Source: Magnetospirillum sp. WYHS-4
Lineage (GTDB): Bacteria; Pseudomonadota; Alphaproteobacteria; Rhodospirillales; GLO-3
Direction of reading: 5' to 3'
Length of the DNA: 56,261 nt
Assembly (NCBI GenBank): GCA_039908345.1
Contig: JAMOBD010000001.1
Location: 193,712-249,972 of the forward strand
This document shows, piece by piece, positions 7,923-17,937 of the stretch. The notes beneath the pieces are model-generated. The model worked only from the letters and a program-made list of their open reading frames with translations, made no database searches and was not told the DNA's origin. Position 1 is the first letter of the stretch; each line of letters opens with the position of its first letter. The translations under genes were made by a program, and so were the position numbers.

Positions 7923-9038
7923 TCAGCCGGCCAGCTTGTCGAGCCCGCGGGTAACCGATTCGCCCATCACCGCAGTGGACACCCGGGCCATGCCGGTCTG
8001 CATGATGTCGGCGGTGCGCAAGCCGCCGTTCAGCACGTTTTCCACCGCCGTCTCGATCAGGTCGGCTTCCTTGCCCAGGTCGAAGGAATAACGCAGCATC
8101 ATCGCGAGACTGAGAATGGTCGCCAGCGGATTGGCGATGTCCTTGCCCGCGATGTCCGGGGCGGACCCGTGCACCGGCTCGTACATGGCGCGGCGGAAGC
8201 CCTTGGCGTCGGCTTCCCCGATGCTGGCCGACGGCAGCATGCCGAGCGAGCCGGTCAGCATGGAGGCCTCGTCGGAAAGGATGTCGCCGAACATGTTCTC
8301 GGTCACCATGACGTCGAACTGGCGGGGGTTGCGCACCAGCTGCATGGCGGCGTTGTCCACGTACATGTGGCTGAGTTCCACGTCCTTGTAGTCCTTGGCG
8401 ACCTTCTCGGCCTCCTCGCGCCACATGACCATGGACACCAGGACGTTGGCCTTGTCGACCGAACAGACCTTCTTGTTCCGCTTGCGCGCCAGATCGAAGG
8501 CGACCCGGACGATACGCCGCACCTCGGTATCGGTGTAGCTGAGCGCGTTGAAGCCGCGTCGCCCGCCGCCGGGCAGGTCCTCGATGCCGCGCGGCTCGCC
8601 GAAATAGAGCCCGCCGGTCAGCTCGCGCACGATCATGATGTCCAGGCCCTTGACCACTTCCGGCTTCAGGGTCGACGCGTCGACCATGGCGTCGAACACC
8701 CTGGCCGGGCGCAGGTTGGCGAACAGGCCCATTTCCTTGCGCAGGCCCAACAGGCCCCGTTCCGGCTTCTTGTCGAACGGCATGTCGTCCCACCTGGGGC
8801 CGCCGACCGCGCCCAGCAACACGGCATCGGCCGCCATGGCGGCGGCCAGGGTCTCGTCGGTCAGAGGCACGCCATGGGCATCGATGGATGCGCCGCCGAT
8901 CAGGCCTTCCGAAACGTCGAAGATCAAGCCCCTGTTCTTTTCCAGCCAGTCCATCACGCGCCGACACTGCTTCATCACCTCGGTTCCGATGCCGTCGCCG
9001 GGCAGGACGAGGATCTTCAAGGGCTTCTTCGTGGACAT
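7923..9038 (-). CDS. leuB: 3-isopropylmalate dehydrogenase
   Basis: 371 residues. LeuB oxidises and decarboxylates 3-isopropylmalate with NAD in leucine synthesis. Family landmarks are visible: [10 protein letters not shown] at the start, the substrate segment [27 protein letters not shown], the YTDTEV segment, VDKANVL and the NAD-site [18 protein letters not shown]. Length is typical. The ATG at 9038 is chosen because AAGG lies 8 bases upstream and the longer frame adds a non-family tail. leuD lies upstream on the same strand with about 34 bases between them, giving leuD-leuB co-transcription; leuC is not in the window. Confidence 0.97.
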   Translation of the reverse strand: MSTKKPLKILVLPGDGIGTEVMKQCRRVMDWLEKNRGLIFDVSEGLIGGASIDAHGVPLTDETLAAAMAADAVLLGAVGGPRWDDMPFDKKPERGLLGLRKEMGLFANLRPARVFDAMVDASTLKPEVVKGLDIMIVRELTGGLYFGEPRGIEDLPGGGRRGFNALSYTDTEVRRIVRVAFDLARKRNKKVCSVDKANVLVSMVMWREEAEKVAKDYKDVELSHMYVDNAAMQLVRNPRQFDVMVTENMFGDILSDEASMLTGSLGMLPSASIGEADAKGFRRAMYEPVHGSAPDIAGKDIANPLATILSLAMMLRYSFDLGKEADLIETAVENVLNGGLRTADIMQTGMARVSTAVMGESVTRGLDKLAG

Positions 9039-9072
9039 GACGAGACCTTTCTGGGCGGATGAATGGGGCAGG

Positions 9073-9684
9073 TCAGGCATAAAGCCAAGGCTGCTGGGCC
9101 TTCTGGCGAGCCTCGAAAGCCGCGATGTCGCCCGCCTTCTGCAGCGTCAGGCCGATATCGTCCAGGCCGTTCAGCAGGCAGTGGCGGCGAAAGGGATCGA
9201 CCTCGAACGGCGTGACCGAACCGTCGGGCGCCGCGATGGTCCGGCTTTCCAGGTCCACCGTGAAGGTGGCGTTGGCACCGTTCTCCGCCTGGGCCAGCAG
9301 GCCGTTCACGGTGGCCACCGGCAGGCGGATCGGCAAGATGCCGTTCTTGAAGCAGTTGTTGAAGAAGATGTCGGCGAAGCTGGGCGCGATCACGCAGCGG
9401 ATGCCGAAATCAAGGATCGCCCAGGGCGCATGCTCGCGCGACGAGCCGCAGCCGAAGTTCTCGCCGGCGATCAGAATGGCCGCGCCGCGATAGGGCGCCC
9501 GGTTCAAAACGAAATCCGGGATTTCCTTGCCGTCGGGCGTGTAGCGCATTTCGTCGAACAGGTTCTTGCCCAGTCCCGAACGCTGGATCGTCTTCAGGAA
9601 CTGCTTGGGAATGATCATGTCGGTATCGACGTTGATCATGGCCAGTGGCGCGGCGACGCCGGTAAGCGTGGTAAACTTCTGCAT
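9073..9684 (-). CDS. leuD: 3-isopropylmalate dehydratase small subunit
   Basis: 203 residues, the swivel-domain subunit that pairs with LeuC to isomerise 2- to 3-isopropylmalate. The start [14 protein letters not shown], the [14 protein letters not shown] motif, the central [13 protein letters not shown] loop and [13 protein letters not shown] are characteristic. A GGAGG ribosome site lies 8 bases before the ATG at 9684. It heads a leuD-leuB unit; the large subunit gene leuC must be elsewhere, which is not unusual in this group. Confidence 0.96.
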   Translation of the reverse strand: MQKFTTLTGVAAPLAMINVDTDMIIPKQFLKTIQRSGLGKNLFDEMRYTPDGKEIPDFVLNRAPYRGAAILIAGENFGCGSSREHAPWAILDFGIRCVIAPSFADIFFNNCFKNGILPIRLPVATVNGLLAQAENGANATFTVDLESRTIAAPDGSVTPFEVDPFRRHCLLNGLDDIGLTLQKAGDIAAFEARQKAQQPWLYA

Positions 9685-9808
9685 CGTGGAATTCCTCCAG
9701 GAAGGTCGTACTAGACCATTTTGTTACCAGCCGCAACGGATCGGGGCTTGCGGATTCCGCCTGTCCGGCACGCCATGGGCGTGCCGGGGGTATGAAACCG
9801 GGAAGTCT

Positions 9809-10636
9809 TTAGAACTTGAGGGTTTCGCCTACCTTCATCTCGCGCATCGGCGCCTTGACCCCTTCCCCGGCCAGGGCCCCTCCGAAGGCCGCCGGGGTGC
9901 CGGTCAGGGCCGGGAAGGTGCCATAGTGCATGGGGATGACCATCTTCGCCGGATCGACGAAGCGGGCCGCCAGGGCGGCCCGTTCCGGGCCCATGGTGAA
10001 CTTGTCGCCGATGCAGGCGATCATCACGTCCACCTTGCGGAAGCGGTTGACCAGAGCCATGTCGGAAAAGACGTCGGTGTCGCCCGTGTGGTAGATGGCG
10101 GGCCCGTCCTTGACGCTGACCAGGAAGGCCCCGGCCGGGCCGCCGGTTTGCAGCGAGCCCTCGTTCGGCATGCCGGGGCCGGTTTCCACTTCGGAGCCGT
10201 GCACCGCGGGCACGAAAGCCACCTTGACCTCCCCGTCCAGCAGGGCGATCTCGCCGCCGAAATGCCCGGCCGTGGCGGCCGTCGCCTGGTCCTTGGGATA
10301 GCCCCGGTACTGCACCAGGGCCTTGGACAGGTCGAAGCCGGCCACCAGCTTGGCCCCCGTCGTCTTGGCGATTTCGACCGCATTGCCGATATGGTCGTTG
10401 TGCCCGTGGGTGACAAGGATCAGATCCACGCGGGAAAGGCCGGCCAAGTCCTCCTTGCCCATCTTGTTGGCCGGATTGACGACCCAGGGATCGATCAGCA
10501 GCACCTTGCCCGATGGCGTGACGATTTTGAAGGCGGAATGGCCGTACCAGGTCAGCTCGGTGGCCTCGGCACCCGCGGCGACCAGAATCATCGTCGCCAG
10601 GACGGCGAGCCCGCGACGGAAACGAAACGACAGCAT
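9809..10636 (-). CDS. Exported metallo-beta-lactamase-fold hydrolase (UPF0173-type)
   Basis: 275 residues. An N-terminal signal peptide ([22 protein letters not shown]) targets it to the periplasm. The mature part has the beta-lactamase-fold metal site: WYGHSAF near the start, [10 protein letters not shown] (HxHxDH), PAVHGSE, HTGDTD and a late MHYGTFP. This is the pattern of UPF0173/L-ascorbate-6-phosphate-lactonase-like proteins; the substrate is unknown. Most UPF0173 members are cytosolic, so the leader is a noteworthy addition. The ATG at 10636 is required to keep the signal peptide; the longer open frame upstream runs antisense through dapB and is discarded. Confidence 0.8.
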   Translation of the reverse strand: MLSFRFRRGLAVLATMILVAAGAEATELTWYGHSAFKIVTPSGKVLLIDPWVVNPANKMGKEDLAGLSRVDLILVTHGHNDHIGNAVEIAKTTGAKLVAGFDLSKALVQYRGYPKDQATAATAGHFGGEIALLDGEVKVAFVPAVHGSEVETGPGMPNEGSLQTGGPAGAFLVSVKDGPAIYHTGDTDVFSDMALVNRFRKVDVMIACIGDKFTMGPERAALAARFVDPAKMVIPMHYGTFPALTGTPAAFGGALAGEGVKAPMREMKVGETLKF

Positions 10637-10765
10637 GGCAGCCTCTCTCGATTGTTGCGTCGACCATCCTACTCCCCTTGGGAAAATGGGAGCAAGGCCG
10701 CTTGCATCCGGCGCCTCGAAACTGGTACCTGATACCGAATCGCCAACCGCCGACCGGGGGACGCC

Positions 10766-11563
10766 ATGAAGATCGGAATCGTCGGATGCGCCGGCCGCAT
10801 GGGACGCATGCTGGTGCAGGCCGTGCTGGAGACGCCGGGGGCCGGGTTGGCCGGGGGTTCGGAACGGGAAGGCAGCCCCTTCCTCGGGCAGGACGTGGCG
10901 GTTCTGGCGGGCGACAAGCCTTGCGGCCTGACGGTGACCGAAGACCCCGAAGCCCTGTTCCGGCTGTCCGACGCGGTGATCGATTTCACCCTGCCCGGCG
11001 CCACCGTCGCGCATGCCTTGCTGGCGGCGCGCCATAAGACCTGCCTGGTGCTGGGTACCACGGGCCTGGGGGTGCTCGAACAGGAAGCCGTCGCGACGGC
11101 GGCCCTGGCGGTACCGGTGGTCCAGGCGGCCAACTTCAGCGTCGGCGTCAACCTGCTGCTGGGCTTGACGCGCCAGGTGGCGGCCATGCTGGGCGAGGAC
11201 TTCGACATCGAGGTGGCCGAGATGCACCACCGTCACAAGGTGGACGCCCCGTCGGGCACCGCCCTGGCGCTGGGCCGCGCCGCTGCCGAGGGGCGCGGCG
11301 TGGCGCTGGAGACGGTCTGGCAGAAAGTGCGCGACGGCCATACGGGCGAGCGCAAGCCGGGCGACATCGGCTTCGCCACCCTGCGCGGCGGCGACGTGGT
11401 GGGCGAGCATACGGTGCTGTTCGCCGGTTCGGCCGAACGGGTGGAACTGACCCACAAGGCCGGGTCGCGCGCCATCTTCGCTCGCGGCGCGGTGCGGGCG
11501 GCGCTCTGGTGCGCCGACCGGCATCCCGGCCATTATTCCATGCAAGACGTGCTGGGCCTTTAG
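10766..11563 (+). CDS. dapB: 4-hydroxy-tetrahydrodipicolinate reductase
   Basis: 265 residues. DapB reduces the dihydrodipicolinate-pathway intermediate with NAD(P)H for lysine and diaminopimelate synthesis. The Rossmann motif [15 protein letters not shown] is at the N-terminus; the [14 protein letters not shown] and GTTGL segments follow, and the catalytic [15 protein letters not shown] motif contains the His pair and Lys. Length is normal. GGGGG precedes the ATG by a few bases. The gene ends in the tetramer TTAG shared with the convergent HD-GYP gene. Confidence 0.96.
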   Translation: MKIGIVGCAGRMGRMLVQAVLETPGAGLAGGSEREGSPFLGQDVAVLAGDKPCGLTVTEDPEALFRLSDAVIDFTLPGATVAHALLAARHKTCLVLGTTGLGVLEQEAVATAALAVPVVQAANFSVGVNLLLGLTRQVAAMLGEDFDIEVAEMHHRHKVDAPSGTALALGRAAAEGRGVALETVWQKVRDGHTGERKPGDIGFATLRGGDVVGEHTVLFAGSAERVELTHKAGSRAIFARGAVRAALWCADRHPGHYSMQDVLGL

Positions 11564-12891
11564 CCGAAATAGCGTTGCATGAGGGCCTGCAGGTCCTTTT
11601 CGACCACCGCGTCCTCGCGCCCCCCATAGGCGGCATGCAGGCCGGGCGCCAAGTCCAGGAAGGCGTCCAGCAGACGGGGATCGAAATGGGTGCCCCGCCC
11701 CTTGTGCAGGATATCGAGGCTTTCCTTAAGGCCCAGGGGGGCTTTGTAGGGGCGGCGCGAGGTCAGGGCGTCGAAGACGTCGACGATCGCGAAGACCCGG
11801 GCCGTCACCGGGATGTCTTCCCCCTTCAGACCGCCCTGATAGCCGGAGCCGTCGTACTTTTCATGGTGATAGCGCACCACATCCGCCGCATCCTCCAGCC
11901 AGGCCGAGCGCGAAACGATGTCCACCCCGTGGCCGACGTGGGTTTTCATGACTTCGAACTCGTCCTCGGTCAACCGGCCGGGCTTGAGCAGGATGGCATC
12001 GCCGATGCCGATCTTGCCCAGGTCGTGCAGAAAAGCCCCCTTGATAAGGGCCTGGATCGTCGCCTCGCCCAGCCCCACCGCCTCGCCTAGCCGGATGGCG
12101 AACAGGGTTACCCGGTAGTTATGGACGCCGGTATCGCTGTCGCGCTTGGCGATGGCGTCGCCCAGGGTTTCCAGCGTATTGAGGTTGGCCTGCAGGAGAT
12201 CCTGCGACCGGGCGATCAGGTCGCGGTTGAGACCCAGCACCACGGGATAGAGCAACGCCGCGGTCAGCAACGTCGCGACGACCACCAGGATGGCGCTGGC
12301 GGTGGTGGCGCCGCCGATGGCGGCCAGGGTGTCGGGGTCGACGCGATAGACGCCCTCGAAGAACCCGACCGCCCGGCCGTCGGGCGCCCGCAGCGGCACC
12401 ACGGCCTGCAGATAGAGTTCTTCGGCGATCCGGATCTTGCGATACCAGACGTCGACCTTGGGAAACTTGTGGCCCCCCCTGTCCATTTCCGCTTCCAGGT
12501 GCCGCTTGTCCGCCTCGACCACCTCGGCCACCGGACGGCGGTCGGGGTCGTAGACTTCGCCGAAGACGAAACGGCCTTCCCGGATCGCGCGGGGCGAGAT
12601 GACGAAGTCCCGCAAGGCCGATTCCACCGCCGCGGCGTCTTGAGCGGACCGCGGCGGCATATGCGGCAGGATGCGCCGGATCAGGTGGTCGGATTCGGTT
12701 CGTGCCAAGCCGACCAACCTGTCGTCCACCTGTTCGAGCTGGTGGTAGAAGACGCCAAAGCCCAACAAACCGGCCAGGGCCACGGCCGCGATGACCAGCC
12801 GGGGAACGAGCCGTCGATGAATGTTGCCGTGCATGGAAGACCTTTTGCCGGATTTGGCGGCCTTGACGGACCCGTGTAGACTGGCTTCCAT
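11560..12891 (-). CDS. HD-GYP domain c-di-GMP phosphodiesterase-like sensor
   Basis: 443 residues: an N-terminal membrane segment (about 28-50), a periplasmic sensor region (to about 195), a second membrane segment (about 200-225), then a cytosolic HD-GYP domain. The HD motif is LHDLGKIGI near residue 289 and the second metal/GYP motif is [14 protein letters not shown] near 342, so Gln replaces the Pro of the name motif. The metal-binding His and Asp residues remain, so hydrolysis of c-di-GMP is still plausible. An in-frame ATG at codon 20 (MHGNIHRRL) is an alternative start. The gene shares the end of its stop with dapB. Confidence 0.85.
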   Translation of the reverse strand: MEASLHGSVKAAKSGKRSSMHGNIHRRLVPRLVIAAVALAGLLGFGVFYHQLEQVDDRLVGLARTESDHLIRRILPHMPPRSAQDAAAVESALRDFVISPRAIREGRFVFGEVYDPDRRPVAEVVEADKRHLEAEMDRGGHKFPKVDVWYRKIRIAEELYLQAVVPLRAPDGRAVGFFEGVYRVDPDTLAAIGGATTASAILVVVATLLTAALLYPVVLGLNRDLIARSQDLLQANLNTLETLGDAIAKRDSDTGVHNYRVTLFAIRLGEAVGLGEATIQALIKGAFLHDLGKIGIGDAILLKPGRLTEDEFEVMKTHVGHGVDIVSRSAWLEDAADVVRYHHEKYDGSGYQGGLKGEDIPVTARVFAIVDVFDALTSRRPYKAPLGLKESLDILHKGRGTHFDPRLLDAFLDLAPGLHAAYGGREDAVVEKDLQALMQRYFG

Positions 12892-12923
12892 GAATTGATC
12901 CTGAACGGCGAAGGCCGCAAGTC

Positions 12924-13556
12924 GTGAAAAAGCCCCATGTCGCCGAATTCTACCGCCGTCTGGCCGCCCTGCGGCCGGAACCGCGCAGCGAACTGGACTA
13001 CGTCGGTCCGTATACCCTGCTGGTTGCCGTGGTCCTTTCCGCCCAGGCCACGGACAAGGGCGTGAACAAGGCGACGGCGCGCCTGTTTCCCGTCGCGGAC
13101 ACGCCGGAAAGAATACTGGCGCTGGGGGAAACGGCGCTGAAGGAGCATATCAAGACCATCGGGCTGTTCAACGCCAAGGCCGCGAACATCATCGCCCTGT
13201 CCCGCCGTCTGGTGGAACGGCACGGCGGGCGGGTCCCGGCCGATCGCGAGGCCTTGGAAGCCCTGCCGGGGGTCGGGCGGAAAACCGCCAACGTGGTGCT
13301 GAACGTGGCCTTCGGCCAACCCACGATTGCCGTGGATACCCATATCTTCCGGGTGGCCAACCGCACCGGCCTGGCGCCCGGCCGGACCCCCCTGGCGGTG
13401 GAACAGGGCCTGGAGAAGGTTACGCCTGCGGAATACAAGCGCCACGCCCACCACTGGCTGATCCTGCACGGCCGTTATGTCTGCAAGGCCCGCAAGCCGG
13501 CCTGCCCGGCCTGCCCGGTGGCCGATCTCTGCGCCTTTCCGGAGAAAACGGCATGA
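12924..13556 (+). CDS. nth: Endonuclease III
   Basis: 210-residue base-excision-repair glycosylase/AP lyase that removes oxidised pyrimidines. The helix-hairpin-helix LPGVGRKTANVVL carries the catalytic Lys, VDTHIFRVANR carries the catalytic Asp, and the C-terminal iron-sulfur loop has the CX6CX2CX5C spacing (CKARKPACPACPVADLC). The start codon is GTG at 12924. The stop overlaps the start of an XRE regulator (ATGA), an arrangement that suggests translational coupling. Confidence 0.96.
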   Translation: MKKPHVAEFYRRLAALRPEPRSELDYVGPYTLLVAVVLSAQATDKGVNKATARLFPVADTPERILALGETALKEHIKTIGLFNAKAANIIALSRRLVERHGGRVPADREALEALPGVGRKTANVVLNVAFGQPTIAVDTHIFRVANRTGLAPGRTPLAVEQGLEKVTPAEYKRHAHHWLILHGRYVCKARKPACPACPVADLCAFPEKTA

Positions 13557-13942
13557 CCCCCTTCGGCCACCGGCTGCGCGATCTTCGGGCCCGCAAAGGT
13601 CTCCGTCAAAAGGACATGGCGGCGGCCCTGGGCGTTTCGGCGGCGTACCTGTCCGCCCTGGAACACGGCAACCGGGGCCGTCCCGCCCCCGGCATGGTCT
13701 TGCAGATCTGCGGCTATTTCGGCCTGATCTGGGACGAGGCGGAAGATCTGAAGCGCCTGGCCGAACTGTCCCATCCCCGCATCAAGGTGGAAACCGCCGG
13801 CCTGTCGCCCAAGGCGACCGAACTGGCCAACCTGCTGTCGGAAACCATCGGCCGCCTGGACGACCAGACCCTGGATTGGATCGTCGCCGAAATCGAAGGC
13901 GCCGTCGGTCGGCGCAAGCGGCCGGAAGGGCCGCGTTTCTGA
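13553..13942 (+). CDS. XRE-family helix-turn-helix regulator
   Basis: 129 residues with an N-terminal HTH of the Cro/C1 type: GHRLRDLRARKGLRQKDMAA then ALGVSAAYLSALEHGNRG, followed by a mostly helical C-terminal part. It would bind DNA as a dimer; targets are unknown. The ATG overlaps the nth stop by four bases, so the pair is co-translated. The TGA at 13940-13942 is directly adjacent to the convergent hslU stop, with no base between them. Confidence 0.85.
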   Translation: MTPFGHRLRDLRARKGLRQKDMAAALGVSAAYLSALEHGNRGRPAPGMVLQICGYFGLIWDEAEDLKRLAELSHPRIKVETAGLSPKATELANLLSETIGRLDDQTLDWIVAEIEGAVGRRKRPEGPRF

Positions 13943-15271
13943 TTAGAGAATGAACTTCTTCAGATCGCCCTTCTTCGCCAGGTCGGAGACCTTGCGGCGC
14001 ACGTCCTCGGCGGTCAGGCCGACCGTCTCTCCGGATCGCTCCGAGGCGGTGAAGCTGATTTCCTCCACCAGCTTTTCCAGCACCGTATGCAAGCGGCGGG
14101 CGCCGATGTTTTCCACGCTGGCGTTGATCTCGGCGGCCAGGTCGGCGATTTCGCCGATGGCTTCGGGGGTGAAGTCGAGCGTCAGGTCCTCGACCGCCAT
14201 CAGGGCCTTGTACTGCTTGATAAGACTGGCCTCGGGCTCGGTCAGGATGCGGACGAAATCGTCGCGGGAAAGGGGATGCAGTTCGACCCGGATGGGCAAG
14301 CGGCCCTGCAGTTCGGGCAGCATGTCGGACGGCTTGGCGATATGGAAGGCGCCCGAGGCGATGAACAGGATATGGTCGGTGCGGATGGGGCCGCGCTTGG
14401 TCGAGACCGTGGTGCCTTCGATCAGCGGCAGCAGGTCCCGCTGCACACCTTCGCGCGACACGTCGGCGCCCACCGTTTTGGCATCGGAACGGGCCGTGAT
14501 CTTGTCGATTTCGTCGATGAAGACGATGCCGTTGTTTTCCACCGCGGCGATGGCGTCCTTGACGATCTTGTCCTCGTCCAGAAGCTTGTCGCCTTCCTGG
14601 GTCAGCAAAACCTCGTAGGATTCGGATACGGTCATCTTCTTGGGCTTGGTGCGGGCACCGAAAGCCTTGCCGAAGATGTCGTTCAGATTGAGCATGCCCA
14701 TCTGCGCCCCCGGCATGCCGGGGAGATCGATGGTCGGCATGGACAGGCCCGAGGATTCCTCGACCGGCACCTCCACCTCGCGATCATCCAATTGACCTTC
14801 GCGCAGCATCTTGCGGAATTTCTGACGGGTTTCCGGGCTCGCGGCTTCCCCGACCAGCAGGTCCAGCACCCTTTCCTCGGCCCGCAGCTCGGCCTTGGCG
14901 CGCACCTCCTTGCGCAGCCGGTCGCGCGCTTCGTGGATGGCGATCTCGATCAGGTCGCGGACGATCTGCTCCACGTCGCGTCCGACGTAGCCGATCTCGG
15001 TGAACTTGGTGGCTTCCACCTTGATGAAGGGAGCCTGGGCCAGCTTGGCCAGGCGGCGGGCGATCTCGGTCTTGCCGACGCCGGTGGGTCCGATCATCAG
15101 AATATTCTTGGGCACCACCTCTTCGCGAAGCGCATCGGAAAGCTGCTGGCGACGCCAGCGGTTGCGCAGCGCCACGGCGACGGCGCGCTTGGCGTCGTTC
15201 TGGCCGACGATGAACCGGTCAAGCTCGGAAACGATCTCGCGCGGCGTGAAGGCGATTCCCGGTACGGTCAT
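13943..15271 (-). CDS. hslU: ATP-dependent protease ATPase subunit HslU
   Basis: 442-residue AAA+ unfoldase that forms a hexamer on the HslV peptidase. Visible motifs: the [21 protein letters not shown]-terminus, Walker [12 protein letters not shown], the pore GYVGRD, Walker [11 protein letters not shown], the sensor-2 region around [13 protein letters not shown], and the C-terminal KKFIL tail that docks into HslV. The ATG at 15271 overlaps the hslV stop by four bases (hslV-hslU operon). The frame extends further upstream through hslV, but that part is not protein-like. Confidence 0.97.
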   Translation of the reverse strand: MTVPGIAFTPREIVSELDRFIVGQNDAKRAVAVALRNRWRRQQLSDALREEVVPKNILMIGPTGVGKTEIARRLAKLAQAPFIKVEATKFTEIGYVGRDVEQIVRDLIEIAIHEARDRLRKEVRAKAELRAEERVLDLLVGEAASPETRQKFRKMLREGQLDDREVEVPVEESSGLSMPTIDLPGMPGAQMGMLNLNDIFGKAFGARTKPKKMTVSESYEVLLTQEGDKLLDEDKIVKDAIAAVENNGIVFIDEIDKITARSDAKTVGADVSREGVQRDLLPLIEGTTVSTKRGPIRTDHILFIASGAFHIAKPSDMLPELQGRLPIRVELHPLSRDDFVRILTEPEASLIKQYKALMAVEDLTLDFTPEAIGEIADLAAEINASVENIGARRLHTVLEKLVEEISFTASERSGETVGLTAEDVRRKVSDLAKKGDLKKFIL

Positions 15272-15816
15272 AACGTTTCGATGACAAGATTGGTGTTGGT
15301 GAAGACGCAAATGTCGGCAGCGATGCGCATGGCCCTTTCGGCCACGGAACGGGCGTCCAGATCGTCGCGGTCCATCAACGCGCGGGCGGCGGCCAGGGCG
15401 TAGTTGCCGCCCGAACCGATGGCGGTCACCCCGTCTTCCGGTTCCAGCACGTCGCCGGTGCCGGTGAGAACCAGCGAAACATCCTTGTCGGCGACGATCA
15501 TCATGGCTTCCAGGCGCCGCAGATAGCGGTCGGTGCGCCAATCCTTGGCCAGTTCGACGCAGGCGCGGGCCAGCTGTCTCGGATACTGCTCCAGCTTGCC
15601 TTCCAGGCGCTCGAACAGGGTGAAGGCGTCGGCGGTGGCCCCGGCGAAGCCGCCGATCACCCCTCCGTCGCCCAGGCGCCGGACCTTCTTGGCGTTGGCC
15701 TTGACCACCGTGTTGCCCAGGCTGACCTGCCCGTCGCCCGCGATCACCACCTGCCCGCCCTTGCGGACCATCAGGATCGTCGTGCCGTGCCAGAGGGGAG
15801 TGTCATTCTGTGTCAT
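15268..15816 (-). CDS. hslV: ATP-dependent protease peptidase subunit HslV
   Basis: 182-residue N-terminal-nucleophile peptidase. The processed N-terminus is the Thr pair in [12 protein letters not shown], and [21 protein letters not shown] and [17 protein letters not shown] are diagnostic. The ATG at 15816 gives the usual [14 protein letters not shown] start; a TTG ten codons upstream is a weaker alternative. No Shine-Dalgarno sequence precedes the ATG; instead TATAGT lies 7 bases before it, suggesting a leaderless message. hslU follows with a four-base overlap. Confidence 0.96.
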   Translation of the reverse strand: MTQNDTPLWHGTTILMVRKGGQVVIAGDGQVSLGNTVVKANAKKVRRLGDGGVIGGFAGATADAFTLFERLEGKLEQYPRQLARACVELAKDWRTDRYLRRLEAMMIVADKDVSLVLTGTGDVLEPEDGVTAIGSGGNYALAAARALMDRDDLDARSVAERAMRIAADICVFTNTNLVIETL

Positions 15817-15852
15817 GGAGGGACTATAGCGTCCAGCGTCGACCAACGAAAG
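15816..15852 (-). promoter_or_regulatory. Candidate hslV promoter, leaderless
   Basis: On the minus strand TATAGT occupies 15828-15823, placing a predicted transcription start at about the A of the hslV ATG. A -35 is weak (TTTCGT, 17 bases upstream; CTTTCG at 18). The lack of a ribosome site agrees with a leaderless transcript. Whether RpoH recognises it cannot be told. Confidence 0.35.
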
Positions 15853-15870
15853 AAACAGAAGCGACCTTTG

Positions 15871-16602
15871 TCAGCCGAATAGCGCCGCGATACGCCGCTG
15901 GATGTCTTCGGCGGCGGCGCGTGGGTCCGGCGCCTGGCGGATAGGACGCCCGACAACGATATAATCGGCTCCCTTCTCGAGGGCCTCTTCCACATCGACG
16001 GTTCGCTTCTGGTCGTCCGCGGGTTTGTTTTCCACCGGACGAATGCCGGGAACGACGATGATAAATCTATCCCCCAGTTCCTGGCGGAGGGACTCGGCCT
16101 CCATGCCGGAAGAAATCACTCCATCGCACCCGATTTCCAATGCGCGCTTAGCCCGCGAGAGCACAAGGGTCCGGACATCGGTGCGAAACCCCAGGGCGTC
16201 GAGATCGCCCCGGTCCAGACTGGTCAGTACGGTGACCGCCAAGATCTTGGTGTCGCCCTTCGCTTCGCTAGCCGCCCGCAGGATGGCGTCGTTACCGTGT
16301 ACGGTAGCGAACGTAGCCCCGCGGCCATGCAACTGGCGAACCGCCGAAGCCACGGTTTGCGGAACGTCGAAGAACTTGAGATCGACGAAGACTTTCTTGC
16401 CGCGCTCGGTCAGCCATGCGAGAAGCTCGAAATAACTTCCCGTCATGAAAAGTTCCAGGCCGATCTTGTAGAAGGATACGGCATCGCCCAGCCGTTCGAC
16501 CAATGCCTTGGCATCTTCGACGCTCGGAACGTCCAGGGCGAGGATCAACCGATCCCGGGGATCGATAGCCTTCTGGGAAAGCAACAGTTTGGACCCGGTC
16601 AT
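15871..16602 (-). CDS. pyrF: Orotidine 5'-phosphate decarboxylase
   Basis: 243 residues catalysing the last step of UMP synthesis. LILALDVP begins the barrel, FYKIGLELF follows, the catalytic DLKFFDVPQTV motif carries the Asp-Lys-Asp tetrad residues, and VVPGIRP and IVVGRPI close the phosphate site. The ATG at 16602 gives a normal length; another in-frame ATG at 16638 adds 12 residues, and neither has a strong ribosome site. Base composition is somewhat more AT-rich and less biased in codon use than in hslUV or the his genes. It stands alone between hslV and the his operon. Confidence 0.95.
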   Translation of the reverse strand: MTGSKLLLSQKAIDPRDRLILALDVPSVEDAKALVERLGDAVSFYKIGLELFMTGSYFELLAWLTERGKKVFVDLKFFDVPQTVASAVRQLHGRGATFATVHGNDAILRAASEAKGDTKILAVTVLTSLDRGDLDALGFRTDVRTLVLSRAKRALEIGCDGVISSGMEAESLRQELGDRFIIVVPGIRPVENKPADDQKRTVDVEEALEKGADYIVVGRPIRQAPDPRAAAEDIQRRIAALFG

Positions 16603-16714
16603 CGTGGTACCCCGATGTAATGCATTGCCGTCAGGCATGTCATGGCCGACTTGGCATCTTCATGTCGGCCCGGAAAAACGGAACGGGACCATGCCCGACC
16701 CTCAATTCCTATCG

Positions 16715-16831
16715 CTACGCCCTTATACGAGGGCTCGCAACGAACCTTCTCGGATCAACGTCTCGATACCCCGGGATACCGGTCTCTCCGCCGTTGGAAA
16801 TGGTTTCGATAGGGTTCTTTTTTCGAGACAT
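16715..16831 (-). CDS. Possible 38-residue small protein
   Basis: A short frame in an otherwise empty 380-base stretch between pyrF and hisB. The product starts MSRKKNPIETISNGGE and ends Arg-rich. AGGAA lies 8 bases before the ATG, and the palindrome GATAGTT-N6-AACTATC is just upstream. No family is recognised and chance is not excluded; the rest of 16603-16981 shows no other gene. Confidence 0.25.
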   Translation of the reverse strand: MSRKKNPIETISNGGETGIPGYRDVDPRRFVASPRIRA

Positions 16832-16848
16832 GATTGACGTTCCTATAG

Positions 16849-16868
16849 GATAGTTATGGCGAACTATC
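16849..16868. promoter_or_regulatory. Palindrome GATAGTT-N6-AACTATC upstream of hisB
   Basis: A perfect 7-base inverted repeat with a 6-base spacer, flanked by partial symmetry (CTAT at 16843 and ATAG at 16870). It lies about 115 bases before hisB and about 18 bases before the small minus-strand frame, in the only AT-rich part of the gap. It has the size and symmetry of a dimeric repressor site; a transcript hairpin is the alternative. Confidence 0.4.
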
Positions 16869-16981
16869 AATAGCGTCCAATCGGGAGACCTCACACATCC
16901 CCCTGTGTTGGGCATCGGATCGCTGGAAGCCGCCCGAGGTTCCTGATAGAAGACACTGCAGGAAAAGACGAGGAGCCTTCC

Positions 16982-17581
16982 ATGCGCACCGCCACGGTGG
17001 AACGCAAGACCCGCGAGACCCGCATCGCCGCCACCGTCGCTCTCGACGGCACGGGGACCTACGACATCGGGACCGGCATCGGGTTTCTCGACCACATGCT
17101 GGAACAGCTATCGCGCCACAGCCTGATCGATATCGCCTGCAAGGCGGACGGCGACCTGCACATCGACTTCCACCACACCGTGGAGGATTCGGGCATCGTC
17201 ATCGGCGAGGCCATCGCCAAGGCCTTGGGCGACCGCAAGGGCATCGCCCGCTACGGCACCGCCTATGCCCCGATGGACGAGTCCCTGACCCGGGTGGCGC
17301 TCGATGCCTCCAACCGGCCCTATCTGGTCTGGAAGGTGGAATTCGTCCGCGACAAGCTGGGCGAGATGGACACCGAACTGTTCAAGGAATGGTTCCAGGC
17401 CTTCGCCCAGGCGGCCGGGCTGACCCTGCATGTGGAATGCCTTTACGGCGACAACAACCACCATATCGCCGAATCCTGTTTCAAATCCCTGGCCCGGGCG
17501 CTGCGCCAAGCGGTTTCGATCGATCCCCGGCGCGCGGACGTGGTGCCTTCGACCAAGGGCGTGCTGGGCGGAAGCCTGTGA
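16982..17581 (+). CDS. hisB: Imidazoleglycerol-phosphate dehydratase
   Basis: 199-residue monofunctional HisB, sixth step of histidine synthesis. The two manganese motifs are clear: [16 protein letters not shown] and [12 protein letters not shown] in the first half and [16 protein letters not shown] in the second. GAGGAG precedes the ATG. First gene of a co-directional his operon; its TGA overlaps the ATG of the DUF2628 gene by one base. The phosphatase domain found in enterobacterial HisB is absent, as expected here. Confidence 0.96.
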   Translation: MRTATVERKTRETRIAATVALDGTGTYDIGTGIGFLDHMLEQLSRHSLIDIACKADGDLHIDFHHTVEDSGIVIGEAIAKALGDRKGIARYGTAYAPMDESLTRVALDASNRPYLVWKVEFVRDKLGEMDTELFKEWFQAFAQAAGLTLHVECLYGDNNHHIAESCFKSLARALRQAVSIDPRRADVVPSTKGVLGGSL

Positions 17582-17937
17582 TGCAGCTGTTCACCGTGCA
17601 CCTGGAACCTCGCGCCGGGACGTTGGCCGTCATCAAGGAAGGCTTTTCCTGGCCGGCCTTCCTGTTCCTGCCCGCCTGGGCCCTGTGGCACGGCATGTGG
17701 GCGACGGGGGTGGCCATCGCCACCTTGATCGCCGCCATCACCCTGGTTCCCGTCGGCCTCGACGGCCAGGCCCTGCTGTCGCTGGGGTTGGCGGCTTTGC
17801 TGGGATCGGTGGCCAACGATCTCTTGCGCCACATGCTGGAACGCCGGGGCTGGCGCTTCGCCGCCGTGGTGGCCGGCCGGAACCGCGAGGCCGCCGAATT
17901 CCGCTTCCTGGACCAGCATCCGGAACTCTTCCGATGA
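17581..17937 (+). CDS. DUF2628 family membrane protein
   Basis: 118 residues. Two to three hydrophobic segments (about 25-45, 50-68 and 70-85) lie between a short N-terminus [13 protein letters not shown] and a C-terminal tail [18 protein letters not shown]. This matches the DUF2628 family, of unknown function. It is wedged inside the his operon: its start shares one base with the hisB stop and its end overlaps hisH by four bases. The position is recurrent in related genomes by recollection; no enzymatic role in histidine synthesis is known. A membrane attachment or assembly role is only a guess. Confidence 0.78.
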   Translation: MQLFTVHLEPRAGTLAVIKEGFSWPAFLFLPAWALWHGMWATGVAIATLIAAITLVPVGLDGQALLSLGLAALLGSVANDLLRHMLERRGWRFAAVVAGRNREAAEFRFLDQHPELFR

